Assembly: GCA_934394545.1 (NCBI GenBank)
Contig: CAKRRG010000017.1
Location: 1-44,176, forward strand
From: an uncultured Blautia sp.
Lineage (GTDB): Bacteria > Bacillota > Clostridia > Lachnospirales > Lachnospiraceae
Direction: 5' to 3'
DNA: 44,176 bases
Part shown: one piece after another, positions 15,224 through 24,240 of the stretch
Numbering within the stretch: the first letter of the stretch is position 1
Layout: each line of letters begins with the position of its first letter
Notes under the pieces: generated by a model
What the model saw: only the letters and a program-made list of their open reading frames with translations
Database searches by the model: none
What the model was told of the DNA's origin: nothing
Position numbers and translations under genes: made by a program

Positions 15224-16732
15224 ATGACAAAGAGAGGAAGTATTACTGTTTTTCTGGCATTAGTTCTAGGATTGGTTTTGTCCCTGCTGAGCTCAGGACT
15301 CGAGTCAGCAAGAATGGCTGCGGCTAGAACACAGATACTGAATGGGATGGATATTGGACTGTATTCTTTGTTTGGACAGTATAACAAGTCTCTTTTAAAG
15401 GACTTTGATCTGTTTGCAGTTGATGGAACTTGCGGGGGAAAGGAAATGGATCTGGCTTCTGTGTACGATAATCTGGAATCCTATATGAAGCCTGTGATGA
15501 AGCAAAACAGTCAGAAATTGTCAGTACAGCAAGGCGGTATATCTGGTTATCTTCTCATGACAGATTCAGAAGGCGAGATATTTTATCAACAAGCAGTCCG
15601 TTATATGAAGGAAACTCTCGGAAGTCATGGTGCAAAACTCCTTTTAAACAAAATAAGGAATTTACAGAGAAAGACAATTGAAGCAGAGACCAAAGGGGAT
15701 GAACTGGAAAATAGAGGGACAATTGAAAATTATGAAAGTGAAATGGATTCTGCCAGCCAGAAAAGCCAGGCTGCTTTGGAAGAGAAGAAAAAACAGGAAC
15801 AGCAGAACCAACAAGAACAAAATGGATTTACAGATGGGAATATGCTGCCGGCTGTAACTGAAACAGAGGTGCCACCGGTGAAAGTAGAAAACCCTATTCC
15901 AGTTATCAGAAAACTTAGATGGATGGGAATTTTGGATCTTGTTTTGCCTGCCGAAAAAAATATATCGGATAAAAGTGTTAAGAAAAAAGCATTGTTATCA
16001 GGAAGAAAATTAGAGCAGGGCTTTGCAATGGAAGATACAGTGAAACCTGATGGAACCGTTGCTTCCCAGGTTTTATTTCAACAATATTTGTTTGAAAAAT
16101 TGGGCAATTATATGGAACCTGGAATGGGGGAGTTGGCTTATCAGATTGAGTATATTATTGAGAGGAAAAGCAGTGATAAAGCGAATCTGAAAGCTATAGC
16201 AAAAAAACTGCTTATGGTGAGGGAAGGAATTAATGTTGCTTGTCTGATGTCAGATTCTTTGATGATGTCACAGATTCAGGCGTTGGCAGCAGCTATTGCC
16301 GCTGGTTTTTTGATTCCGCCGGCAGCAGTGGCTATTGAAGCTGCATTGATTTTGTGCTGGTCGTTTGCAGAAAGTGTTCTGGATGTAAGGGAGTTGTTTG
16401 CAGGCGGAAAGGTACCTCTTGTAAAAAATAGCTCTAACTGGCAATTGTCCTTGCAGGGAATGTCTGCTTTGGAGGATAAGCTGGATACAGACCGTAAAAA
16501 CGATAAAGAAGGTTTGTCTTATATGGATTATCTGCAGATCTTTTTGTTTGCCACTTCAAAATCCCAGAAGATTTCAGGCGGGATGGACATGGTGGAATGC
16601 GCATTTCGGGAAAAAAATAACTGGGAAGATTTTCGCTTGGATTTTTGCATTACAGCCTTGAAAGCATCTGTGGATGTTAATGCAAATAAAAGAAAGACTT
16701 TTACAGTGGCAAGAGAATATCATTACATGTAA
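15224..16732 (+). CDS. DUF5702 (TadG-like) pilus-associated protein
   Basis: A 502-residue protein that starts MTKRGSITVFLALVLGLVLS, a single N-terminal hydrophobic helix like those of pseudopilins and TadG, followed by GLESARMAAARTQILNG, typical of DUF5702 proteins in clostridial Tad clusters. The middle (about 145-200) is a charged coiled coil. A hydrophobic patch (about 345-385, with AAAIAAGFLIPPAAVA) could be a second membrane-associated segment. It is probably displayed outside the membrane as a minor pilus or surface component. GGAGGGG precedes the ATG. The exact role of DUF5702 is not known. Confidence 0.75.
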   Translation: MTKRGSITVFLALVLGLVLSLLSSGLESARMAAARTQILNGMDIGLYSLFGQYNKSLLKDFDLFAVDGTCGGKEMDLASVYDNLESYMKPVMKQNSQKLSVQQGGISGYLLMTDSEGEIFYQQAVRYMKETLGSHGAKLLLNKIRNLQRKTIEAETKGDELENRGTIENYESEMDSASQKSQAALEEKKKQEQQNQQEQNGFTDGNMLPAVTETEVPPVKVENPIPVIRKLRWMGILDLVLPAEKNISDKSVKKKALLSGRKLEQGFAMEDTVKPDGTVASQVLFQQYLFEKLGNYMEPGMGELAYQIEYIIERKSSDKANLKAIAKKLLMVREGINVACLMSDSLMMSQIQALAAAIAAGFLIPPAAVAIEAALILCWSFAESVLDVRELFAGGKVPLVKNSSNWQLSLQGMSALEDKLDTDRKNDKEGLSYMDYLQIFLFATSKSQKISGGMDMVECAFREKNNWEDFRLDFCITALKASVDVNANKRKTFTVAREYHYM

Positions 16733-16758
16733 AAAGCTATAGAAAAAGGCGCAGAAAG

Positions 16759-17586
16759 ATGCTTTTCCGGAAAGGATATGGGAAAATGATCAGAAAATGG
16801 AGAAAAGATATATATACTCTGAAAATGAGAATAACAAGAAGGAATAGTTCTCTGGGGAACCCATCCTTTCGAATTTCCCCGATTTTGGAAGGAAGCTTTT
16901 TCGGCAAAGTATCTTTGTGCGCCTTTGGAAGAAAGAACTTTGACAGAATGAAAAAAGCCAGTTTTACTGTGGAAGCTGCATTTGTGCTGCCGTTGTTTTT
17001 TCTTGGAATGGTGACCATGATTTCTTTTATGGATGTTTACCGGATACAGACAGAGCATCTGAGCAAACTTTGTCAGCGCACAAAGGAAGCTGGAATGTAT
17101 GCTTATGCTATTGAAAAGAATCGTGCGGAAGAAATTACACTGCCGGATATTTATAAGTATGAACCGATTGGCGGTCTGATTCCGCTTCCGGCGATATGGA
17201 TGCATAATACGGTAAAAGTTCATGCCTGGACTGGGACTGATAGGAGAAATTGTGCAGAGGATGAAGACAGAGAAAGAGAGAACATGGTATATGTGACTAT
17301 TTCCGGTTCGGTATATCATAAAAGGCTGAATTGCAGCCATCTTAATTTGTCAATATCAAAAGTATCAGGAGCCAATGTGTCTGCAAAGAGAAACGAATAT
17401 GGAGAAAAATATCATGCTTGTGAAAGCTGCAGCCGGGGAGAACAGCCGGGAAATACAGTGTATATTACAAAATCTGGAAACCGCTATCATAATGATAAAA
17501 ACTGCAGTGGCTTGAAACGTTCTGTGCGATTGGTGAAAGAATCTGAAGTGGAAAATCTGCATCCATGTAAAAGATGTGGTAAATGA
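16759..17586 (+). CDS. TadE-like minor pilin with a duplicated Cys/His module
   Basis: The core begins MKKASFTVEAAFVLPLFFLG, a class III prepilin-like signal with Glu, and a membrane helix, as in TadE pseudopilins. The open frame starts 63 codons earlier at 16759, but the ATG at 16948 fits the signal better; neither has a strong ribosome binding site. The C-terminal part holds two related modules: VYHKRLNCSHL with CESC, and RYHNDKNCSGL with CKRC. Each has one His and three Cys, which could bind a metal or form disulphides outside the membrane. This is unusual for TadE proteins. The gene sits between the DUF5702 gene and the prepilin peptidase. Confidence 0.7.
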   Translation: MLFRKGYGKMIRKWRKDIYTLKMRITRRNSSLGNPSFRISPILEGSFFGKVSLCAFGRKNFDRMKKASFTVEAAFVLPLFFLGMVTMISFMDVYRIQTEHLSKLCQRTKEAGMYAYAIEKNRAEEITLPDIYKYEPIGGLIPLPAIWMHNTVKVHAWTGTDRRNCAEDEDRERENMVYVTISGSVYHKRLNCSHLNLSISKVSGANVSAKRNEYGEKYHACESCSRGEQPGNTVYITKSGNRYHNDKNCSGLKRSVRLVKESEVENLHPCKRCGK

Positions 17587-17600
17587 GAGGTGAAAAATAG

Positions 17601-18011
17601 ATGGAACAGATTTGCGTTTTGACATTTTTAGGGATAAACAGTTGGAAGGATTTGCGGACAAGAGAGGTTTCTCTTTTTACTATTTGTATATTTGGTATTG
17701 TTGGAGTGATAAGAGCATGTTTTTTGGGAAATATCGGCATGGAATGGATTGGAACCATCAGTCTTGGAGGTATTGTGCTTGGACTTAGCATCGTCTCGAA
17801 GGGTGCTGTGGGGATGGGGGATGGATTTTTACTATTGGCTCTTGGAACGGTATTATCTTTTCGTGAACTTTTATGGGCTTTTTTAACGGGATTATTATGT
17901 TGTAGTCTTTGTGGAATATTACTGCTTTTATTGCCAGTAAGAAAAAAGAAGGTGGAGCTTCCATTTGTGCCTTTTCTTCTGGTTGGGTATATTGGAGGCC
18001 TGATGTATTGA
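17601..18011 (+). CDS. Prepilin peptidase (TadV/CpaA-like, A24 family)
   Basis: A 136-residue polytopic membrane protein with about four hydrophobic helices. The two aspartates expected for A24 aspartic prepilin peptidases are present: Asp near the start (INSWKDLRTREV) and the GMGDG motif (KGAVGMGDGFLLLALG). It would cleave the leader of the Flp pilin and the TadE-like proteins. The length fits the small TadV/CpaA type without a methylase domain. AGGTGA precedes the ATG, 14 bases after the TadE-like gene. Its stop overlaps the start of the next gene. Confidence 0.85.
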   Translation: MEQICVLTFLGINSWKDLRTREVSLFTICIFGIVGVIRACFLGNIGMEWIGTISLGGIVLGLSIVSKGAVGMGDGFLLLALGTVLSFRELLWAFLTGLLCCSLCGILLLLLPVRKKKVELPFVPFLLVGYIGGLMY

Positions 18012-18442
18012 AAAAGAAAATAAACAAGGGAAGTATGACTATTGAACTGGCACTTTTGATGCCGGTAATCCTGTTGGTTTTATTTGGAGTCTTGTTTCTG
18101 TTTTTTTATGTGCATAATCGTGCGTGGCTTACTGCGGCTGCATATGAGACTGCTTTGGATGGTAGTATGGAGAATGCCAGACCAGATGGAAAAAGCAGGG
18201 AAAGAGCATTGAAAAAAGGAAAAGAACTAGGAAATACAGGATTTTATGGAAGCCGTGATTTAAAATTTCAAGTTAGTGATGGGAAGACAGTGAAAGTAAC
18301 ATATGATCTTGATCTGATTTCCGTTTATGGAGGTTTTAATACTCATCTGCAGGTGCAGGGAAGTGCAAAAGTGATAAGGCCTGTATCCTGGATACGTAAG
18401 GTAAAAGGGGTATCTGAAACTGCAAAAAATCTGAAGGAGTAG
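18008..18442 (+). CDS. Second TadE-like minor pilin
   Basis: The 144 residues start at a TTG (18008): GGAGG at 17994-17998 is 9 bases upstream, and the TTG overlaps the TGA of the peptidase gene. The sequence KKKINKGSMTIELALLMPVILLVLFGVLF is a TadE-type signal and membrane helix, and a soluble beta-rich domain follows. It would be a pseudopilin or minor subunit processed by the neighbouring peptidase. The frame is open further upstream, but that part only overlaps the peptidase gene. Confidence 0.8.
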   Translation: MKKKINKGSMTIELALLMPVILLVLFGVLFLFFYVHNRAWLTAAAYETALDGSMENARPDGKSRERALKKGKELGNTGFYGSRDLKFQVSDGKTVKVTYDLDLISVYGGFNTHLQVQGSAKVIRPVSWIRKVKGVSETAKNLKE

Positions 18443-18444
18443 AA

Positions 18445-19854
18445 ATGAAAGCTGAATATAAAAGAGATATAAATGGAAATTATCTTGTGTTGTATGAAAA
18501 TGAAGAGCCCGATACTTCGTCTTATCAGATTAGAATGTTGGTTGGAAATACCATTCCGTCTGTTTTGAAATGCAGAGTACAGGGGATTAATGGACAGTTT
18601 ATGGTTTGCTTTGACATAACATCGAAGCAATCGCTTTTGTCTTTGTATGAAGAGAAAAAGATTGGTTACGAGGATTTACAAATGATTTTCGGCGGTTTTG
18701 TGCAAGTTATGGAAGAAATGTCAGAGTATTTACTAAATCCTTGCAGACTTATTTTGAAACCGGAATATATGTATGTTGATGTGGAAAAAAGGCAATTATA
18801 TTTTTGCTATCTTCCCAGTTATGATCAGGATATACGACAGAAGTTTCAGGAATTGACCGAATATATTTTGCCGATTCTGGATCATGAGGATCAGATGGCA
18901 GTAATGCTTGGATATGGAATATATCGAAGGGCATTAGACGACAGCTTTCATTTGGAATACATAAAAAAGGAACTGTATCAGGAACGACTGGAAGAGGGAG
19001 AACAAAAAGAACTTTTTGGAATGCAGGAGGATATGCAGCATTTTGAAAAAAGTATGCAGCCGGAAATAATCCAGGATAAAGAAGATAATGATGAATTTAT
19101 ATGGAGGGATGAAGAAGAACCCAAAGAAAAGCCCAAGGAAGAGTCAAAAGAAAAGAGAATATCAGCCTGGTCCACAAAAGGGGCTTTGCTTTGGTGTGCG
19201 GTAACAGCACTGGCAGCACTGATGATTGTGGGGGCGGAAACTTTGGGATATCTGCCGAGAATATCAATCGTAACTGTTCTGGGAATTGCTGTAGCGGCTA
19301 TGGCAGGGGGAATGCTGTGCAGTTATTTGATTTCAGTGATCAGAAGAAAGAAGAAAATAGATAATCCGGAAGAAAAAACAGAACTTAAGGAAACTGAATT
19401 TGACAATGAAAAAATGGTGACCAAGAATTCTGTATCGGATAATAAGATAAAAATAGAAACTAGAATAGAAAAAAACACAAAACAAGGAAAAATATCAATA
19501 TCACAAAAAAATTTCGGAGAAACAGTGGTTTTGTCGGAAAATATTGTCATTGGACCTGCAACACTCGTTAGCCGGGAACCTGGGGAACTTGCAACTATAT
19601 ATTTGCAAGAGGAACTGACTGTAATAGGAAAGATGGAGACGGCGGCAGATGCGGTGGTAAATTTGCCAACTGTTAGTAGGATTCATGCCAAGATAAGAAA
19701 GCGTGATGGAGAATATTATCTCACAGACTTAAATTCACGTAATGGTACTTCCGTTAACGGAAAACTACTGAAGGGAGATGAAGAATATTGTCTGCAAAAT
19801 GAGGATGAAGTGGATTTTGCTCAGGCTAGATATGTATTTTTAAGTGCGGAATAA
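18445..19854 (+). CDS. DUF6382 and FHA domain membrane protein
   Basis: In this 469-residue protein the N-terminal 170 or so residues match the DUF6382 type found with Tad clusters. A charged linker, two adjacent hydrophobic segments (about 245-295) and a second charged linker lead to a C-terminal FHA domain (about 385-469) with the phosphopeptide-binding motifs SRIHAK and NSRNGTSVNG. FHA domains read phosphothreonine, so the protein may link Ser/Thr phosphorylation to pilus assembly. No kinase gene is in the cluster here. It follows the TadE-like gene after 2 bases. Confidence 0.8.
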   Translation: MKAEYKRDINGNYLVLYENEEPDTSSYQIRMLVGNTIPSVLKCRVQGINGQFMVCFDITSKQSLLSLYEEKKIGYEDLQMIFGGFVQVMEEMSEYLLNPCRLILKPEYMYVDVEKRQLYFCYLPSYDQDIRQKFQELTEYILPILDHEDQMAVMLGYGIYRRALDDSFHLEYIKKELYQERLEEGEQKELFGMQEDMQHFEKSMQPEIIQDKEDNDEFIWRDEEEPKEKPKEESKEKRISAWSTKGALLWCAVTALAALMIVGAETLGYLPRISIVTVLGIAVAAMAGGMLCSYLISVIRRKKKIDNPEEKTELKETEFDNEKMVTKNSVSDNKIKIETRIEKNTKQGKISISQKNFGETVVLSENIVIGPATLVSREPGELATIYLQEELTVIGKMETAADAVVNLPTVSRIHAKIRKRDGEYYLTDLNSRNGTSVNGKLLKGDEEYCLQNEDEVDFAQARYVFLSAE

Positions 19855-20009
19855 GTGGAGTTCTGTCTCAACAGGTTGGAAAACAAGGAAAAATTGAGCG
19901 ATTTACAGATAAACGATTGAGATATCAGAGTAATGGTGCTATACTAAGACTATTATCAGAAATCAATAGAATTATCTTTTTAGTAAGTTATAAGCATCGA
20001 GGTGGTTGC

Positions 20010-20612
20010 GTGGAAGAAATAAAAAAAGAACCGGTGACGGTCCTTTTTATACTTCTGAATATACTGATATTTCTTGTGGTTGATTTTTCCGGCGGCTCCG
20101 AAAATACTGCACACATGATTGCGTGTGGAGCTGCGTATCCACCGCTGATCTTAGAGAGTGGGCAGATATACAGATTGTTTACAAGTATGTTTCTCCATTT
20201 TGGAATTTATCATATTGCGAATAATATGCTGATACTTTTTGTTTTAGGACAGCGGCTGGAACCTGTTGTTGGAAAAATAAGGTTTATTTTAATTTATCTC
20301 CTGGGAGGGCTTGGAGGAAATATTTTTTCTATTGTGATGGAAATGAAAAAATCGGAATATGCAGTATCTGCCGGAGCATCAGGAGCTATATTCTCAGTAA
20401 TGGGAACAATGATTTATGTAGTGGTTCGAAATCGCGGAAGAATCCAGGATATTTCTGCACGACAGATGTTGATTATGGCAGGTTTTTCATTGTATTTCGG
20501 TTTTACAAGCACAGGAGTTGATAATGCAGCTCATATTGGAGGTCTGGTTTGTGGATTTCTTCTGGCAGTCCTTCTTTATCATCCGGGTAAAGTGTCAGGA
20601 AGAAGGATGTGA
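20010..20612 (+). CDS. Rhomboid family intramembrane serine protease
   Basis: A 200-residue polytopic membrane protein with the rhomboid signatures GASGAIFSVMG (nucleophile Ser in GxSG) and AAHIGGLVCG (catalytic His), plus HIANNMLILFVLG in the second helix. It cleaves membrane proteins within or near their helix. The start is GTG 20010 with AGGTGG just upstream; a TTG at 19917 is in frame but has no site. It follows the Tad genes in the same direction after about 155 bases, so it may act on pilus or surface proteins, though that is inference. Its 3' end overlaps the convergent kinase gene by 34 bases. Confidence 0.85.
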   Translation: MEEIKKEPVTVLFILLNILIFLVVDFSGGSENTAHMIACGAAYPPLILESGQIYRLFTSMFLHFGIYHIANNMLILFVLGQRLEPVVGKIRFILIYLLGGLGGNIFSIVMEMKKSEYAVSAGASGAIFSVMGTMIYVVVRNRGRIQDISARQMLIMAGFSLYFGFTSTGVDNAAHIGGLVCGFLLAVLLYHPGKVSGRRM

Positions 20613-21268
20613 AAGGATGTACCTTGATGTATATCACTTTGCGCATAGATTTTACCACCATGGGCCTGAATGATTTGTTTGGTGATAGCCAGTCCCAGAC
20701 CGGTACCGCCTTCTTTAAAGGTTACAAAAGGAGAGAATATTTCCTCAAGTTGATCCGGGGACATTCCGCAACCATTGTCAGTTATGGAAATGTGAACCTG
20801 CTTTTTATGATAAAATGCTGAGCATATAACCTTTCCGTTGGTACCAGTAATCGCTTCGGCTGCATTTCGAAGCAGATTTAGCAGAGCTTGTCTTAATTTG
20901 ATGCGGTCAATAGATATTAACGGAAGAGACGGAGCAAGCTGGAGTTCCAGGTGAATTCCCAGATATTCATAGGTGGGACGTACACTGGAAAGGAGTGATT
21001 CCAGATAAGGCCGGAGTTCTGTTTCCTTTAATATCAGCTTGTAAGCGTTGTTATAGTCTGAAAGGCTGTTTAGGAGTTCTTTGGCATATTCCAGGTTGGC
21101 AGTAATATCGTTCCAGTAGTCGAAGGATATAACTTCCGGATGTGTATCTTCTATCATTTGAAGTTCGCTGTTAATAAGCGCAATGGGATTGCGCAGTTCA
21201 TGAGAAAACCTGGAAAGAATCAGATGGAATTCGTTTTGCGTTTTATTTGTAGTCATTTCTTTTTTCAT
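20579..21268 (-). CDS. Soluble histidine kinase without sensor domain
   Basis: The 229 residues are just a HisKA-like dimerization helix and a HATPase_c domain: phospho-acceptor His23 in FSHELRNPIALI, N box LLRNAAEAI, G1 DNGCGMS and G2 GGTGLGLAI. There is no membrane segment, PAS or other input domain, and no response regulator beside it, so it is an orphan cytoplasmic kinase resembling the C-terminal half of a NtrB/KinB-like protein. Input may come from a partner protein. It is transcribed toward the rhomboid gene and overlaps it. The start (MKKEMTTNKT) has AGGTGAG upstream. Confidence 0.8.
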   Translation of the reverse strand: MKKEMTTNKTQNEFHLILSRFSHELRNPIALINSELQMIEDTHPEVISFDYWNDITANLEYAKELLNSLSDYNNAYKLILKETELRPYLESLLSSVRPTYEYLGIHLELQLAPSLPLISIDRIKLRQALLNLLRNAAEAITGTNGKVICSAFYHKKQVHISITDNGCGMSPDQLEEIFSPFVTFKEGGTGLGLAITKQIIQAHGGKIYAQSDIHQGTSFHILLPDTLPG

Positions 21269-21460
21269 AATCTCACCTCATATGAAGTGTAACATTGGAA
21301 TTGAAGAATGACAAATAAAATCGTACCTAAAAAATCGAGATTATTCGACAAAATATTAGTGTTTTAGAAGAAAAAATCGGAAAAAGTGTGATTTTTGCTG
21401 TTAATAAGCGTATTATATACATATAGGTAGTTCATTCTACATTTTTAGGAGGAAAAGGGT

Positions 21461-21865
21461 ATGGAAAATTGTATCTTTTGTAAAATCGCAAACGGAGAAA
21501 TTCCGTCAGCAACACTGTACGAGGATGAGGATTTCAGAGTGATTCTGGATTTGGGACCGGCAAGTAAGGGACATGCTTTAATCCTGCCTAAGGCGCATGC
21601 TGCTAACATTTATGAAATTTCGGATGATATGGTTGCAAAAGCAATGATTCTTGCAAAAAAAATGGCAACTAAAATGACAGACGTGCTGAAATGTGATGGA
21701 TTTAATATTGTACAGAATAATGGTGAGCAGGCGGGGCAGACAGTCTTTCATTTTCACATGCACCTGATTCCAAGATATAAAGGTGATAAAGTTGGTATTA
21801 CCTGGGAACCAGGAACTTTAACGGATGAAGTAAAGAATGAAATCATAGAAAAAATGAAAAAATGA
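21461..21865 (+). CDS. HIT family protein (histidine triad nucleotide hydrolase)
   Basis: A 134-residue Hint-type protein with the catalytic histidine triad HFHMHLIP near residue 100 and the N-terminal CIFCKIANGEIPS typical of bacterial HIT proteins, whose cysteines may bind zinc. Such enzymes hydrolyse purine nucleoside phosphoramidates and related adenylates. AGGAGGAAAAGG precedes the ATG. The sigma-factor gene follows after 18 bases, probably in the same transcript. Confidence 0.9.
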   Translation: MENCIFCKIANGEIPSATLYEDEDFRVILDLGPASKGHALILPKAHAANIYEISDDMVAKAMILAKKMATKMTDVLKCDGFNIVQNNGEQAGQTVFHFHMHLIPRYKGDKVGITWEPGTLTDEVKNEIIEKMKK

Positions 21866-21883
21866 TAAGGCAGGGCACAAGCG

Positions 21884-22411
21884 ATGAATAGTGAAGAATT
21901 CAAGGCGTTCTATAAACGTTACTATGAAGTCTCAGTTAAAATTGCAAGTGGGATTGTACAAAGTCGTTTTACAGCGGAAGATGTTACACAAGAAGTGTTT
22001 TTATACTTTTATGGAATTAAAGAAAGACTGGATGTATCCTGCGAAGCAAAGCTTCAGGCATTAGTGGTTTGGAAGACAATGAATAAGGGAAGAGATTATC
22101 TCAGAAAGTCATATGTAAAACGAGAGGTAATGTTTGATAATGATGTGGCTGACTTGCAGTACCGTACTACGGAAAGTGCAGAAGCGGCATTACTGGGCAT
22201 GGAGAAACAACAGTATTTATCAATGGCTTTTGAAAATCTCTATCGCAAAAATCTGATAAACTATAAAATCTTCATGAAAGTTGTAATGGAAGGCATTTCC
22301 ACTGAAGAGGTAGCTCGTGAGTTTGGCTATACCAGAAACAATGTAAATAACAGAGTTTTAAGAGCCAGAAACTGGCTTTTAGAGGAACTTGCGAGATTGG
22401 AAAAAGAGTAA
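21884..22411 (+). CDS. Sigma-70 family RNA polymerase sigma factor (ECF-like)
   Basis: The 175 residues contain a region 2 (FYKRYYEVSVKIASGIVQ to AEDVTQEVFLYFY) and a region 4 HTH (ISTEEVAREFGYTRNNVNNR, then VLRARNWLLEELA), with no region 3, as in ECF sigma factors. The targets are unknown. The small membrane protein at 23700-24218 could be an anti-sigma factor, but murG on the other strand lies between them. The spacing to the HIT gene suggests co-transcription. The palindrome at 22441-22470 follows the stop. Confidence 0.8.
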   Translation: MNSEEFKAFYKRYYEVSVKIASGIVQSRFTAEDVTQEVFLYFYGIKERLDVSCEAKLQALVVWKTMNKGRDYLRKSYVKREVMFDNDVADLQYRTTESAEAALLGMEKQQYLSMAFENLYRKNLINYKIFMKVVMEGISTEEVAREFGYTRNNVNNRVLRARNWLLEELARLEKE

Positions 22412-22440
22412 TAACCGAAATGTAATTTTGACTGAAAATA

Positions 22441-22470
22441 TACACCTCTGTATTCGAATACAGAGGTGTA
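22441..22470. terminator. Perfect 30-bp palindrome between convergent genes
   Basis: TACACCTCTGTATTC (22441-22455) is followed directly by its exact reverse complement (22456-22470). It lies between the sigma-factor stop and the murG stop. A transcript from either strand would fold into a long hairpin, so a bidirectional terminator is likely, although neither side has a strong T-run and the structure has almost no loop. Confidence 0.55.
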
Positions 22471-22513
22471 CAAAGCTAAAATGCTAAAAGTATAACTGGT
22501 TTTATGAAATGTA

Positions 22514-23578
22514 TCATGAGAGGGTATACTCTTCAATCAGACTGACAATATGTTGGATAGAATTTAAATTCTTACCTGCGGACATAGCTGCAATATATTT
22601 GTCTCGTTCCTGATAAAGCTTACGAATTGCAGTCATAAGAGTAGTTTCTGTAATCTCTTCTTCTTCAAGAACCATGCTGTACCCCTGGCGTTCGAAGGAA
22701 CGGGCATTAAGAATCTGGTCACCACGGCTTGCTTTTGCTGATAATGGGATCAGAAGATTTGGTTTTGAAAGTGCTGCAAGTTCACAGATTGCATTTGCTC
22801 CTGCTCGAGAAATTACGATGTCCGCCAGAGCAAACATATCCGGTAATTGTTCTTGGACATATTCATATTGAGCATAGCCCGCCATCTGTATGCTTTCATC
22901 CATTTTTCCCTTTCCGCAGATATGGATTACCTGGAATTCTTTCAGGAGATCTGGAAGAATTTTGCGTATATTTTCATTTACAGAGGCAGCACCCAGACTT
23001 CCACCGATTACAAGAAGAACCGGCTTATCGGGAGTGAAGCCACAATATGTGCGGGCATATTCTTTATTGCCATGGAGAAGTTCCTGGCGAATAGGTGTAC
23101 CGGTAAGAACTGCTTTGTCCTTTGGAAGGCTACTGACTGTCTCTGGGAAATTACAGCAAATTTTGGAAGCTGAGGAAAGACATAATTTATTTGCAAGTCC
23201 GGGCGTCATATCTGATTCATGAATAATTGCTGGAATATGACGCTTTCCGGCTGCGATTACAACAGGAACGGTTACGAATCCGCCTTTTGAAAAAATAACG
23301 TCCGGTTTCAGCTTCTTCATAAGTTTTTTAGCCTGAAAATAACCTTTTAGAACACGAAATGGGTCTGAAAAGTTTTTGAGATCGAAATAACGTCTCAGTT
23401 TACCGGAAGCGATTCCGTAGTAAGGAATGTCAAGCTCTTCAATGAGTCTTTTTTCAATGCCATCGTAAGAGCCAATGTAAGAAATTTCATAACCTTTTTC
23501 CTTTAATGCAGGAATCAGGGCAATATTCGGGGTAACATGTCCGGCAGTGCCACCGCCGGTAAGGATAATATGCTTCAT
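22514..23578 (-). CDS. murG: MurG, UDP-GlcNAc:lipid I N-acetylglucosaminyltransferase
   Basis: A 354-residue GT28 enzyme that adds GlcNAc to undecaprenyl-PP-MurNAc-pentapeptide, giving lipid II at the inner face of the membrane. Diagnostic motifs are the N-terminal glycine-rich loop [18 protein letters not shown], the second loop [11 protein letters not shown] and the C-terminal UDP-GlcNAc site [14 protein letters not shown]. The length is normal. AGGAGG stands before the ATG. It is a single gene here, not in a dcw cluster; murC is about 19 kb away on the same strand. Confidence 0.95.
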   Translation of the reverse strand: MKHIILTGGGTAGHVTPNIALIPALKEKGYEISYIGSYDGIEKRLIEELDIPYYGIASGKLRRYFDLKNFSDPFRVLKGYFQAKKLMKKLKPDVIFSKGGFVTVPVVIAAGKRHIPAIIHESDMTPGLANKLCLSSASKICCNFPETVSSLPKDKAVLTGTPIRQELLHGNKEYARTYCGFTPDKPVLLVIGGSLGAASVNENIRKILPDLLKEFQVIHICGKGKMDESIQMAGYAQYEYVQEQLPDMFALADIVISRAGANAICELAALSKPNLLIPLSAKASRGDQILNARSFERQGYSMVLEEEEITETTLMTAIRKLYQERDKYIAAMSAGKNLNSIQHIVSLIEEYTLS

Positions 23579-23699
23579 AAGTCCTCCTGAATAGTTGGAT
23601 TTGTTGCTGCTTTTTAAGAAAAATCAGTAACGGTCTATTTTATAAATATGAACCCCTGACGGGGAATTGTCAAGGAAAGAAAAAATCTGGGAGAAAAAA

Positions 23700-24218
23700 A
23701 TGAGTAAAAAAAAGATAGATGAAAATATTGATAAATTGTTGGAAGCCGAAATGATCAAAGAGGCCAGAATGATAGAAGAAAGTATTATAGGAAATAATAC
23801 AAATGACATTTCTATCTCAGATGAAGAAGCAGAGCAATCCTATCGGCAGTTTTTAAAGCGTCTTGAAGCAGAAGGAATGATGGAAGAAGCTAATGACAAT
23901 AAAACTGCTGAAATTGTAAAGTTTCCAGGCTGTAGAATGGAAACAAAGACAGAAGAAAAAGCACAGGTGATATCGGAAAAAAATACAAATATCTTTTTGG
24001 ATGAAAATGAGGGTGATATGCTTGCTCATATTTCGGAAATGGTGCCTTCTTTTACGAAAGAACGCAAACCAGTATGGTACAGATATGGTGCGACGGCAGG
24101 TTTTGCCCTGCTTGCGGCAGTAGGAATTCTGGCAGGAAGCATGGCAGGACAGGCTGATTCTGCGAAATTTGTTAGTACTGTGCAGCATATTATAAATAGT
24201 AGTACAGATATGCCGTAA
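23700..24218 (+). CDS. Acidic protein with one C-terminal membrane segment
   Basis: I do not recognise a family. The 172 residues begin with a charged, helical region (MSKKKIDENIDKLLEAEMIKE); one hydrophobic segment lies near residues 132-153 (YRYGATAGFALLAAVGILAG), leaving a short tail. The layout, a cytoplasmic N-terminal domain and one helix, is that of many anti-sigma factors, and a sigma-factor gene is close by, but no zinc-type motif is visible. The start is ATG 23700 with TGGGAG at 23688-23693. Upstream, CCCC and GGGG form a small inverted repeat near 23653-23664. Confidence 0.6.
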   Translation: MSKKKIDENIDKLLEAEMIKEARMIEESIIGNNTNDISISDEEAEQSYRQFLKRLEAEGMMEEANDNKTAEIVKFPGCRMETKTEEKAQVISEKNTNIFLDENEGDMLAHISEMVPSFTKERKPVWYRYGATAGFALLAAVGILAGSMAGQADSAKFVSTVQHIINSSTDMP

Positions 24219-24240
24219 GGTAAAAAAGGGGGGGATCTAC

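Noticed and set aside
16723..17340. Minus-strand open frame of 205 codons
   Set aside because: Antisense to the TadE-like gene; no start signal or domain.
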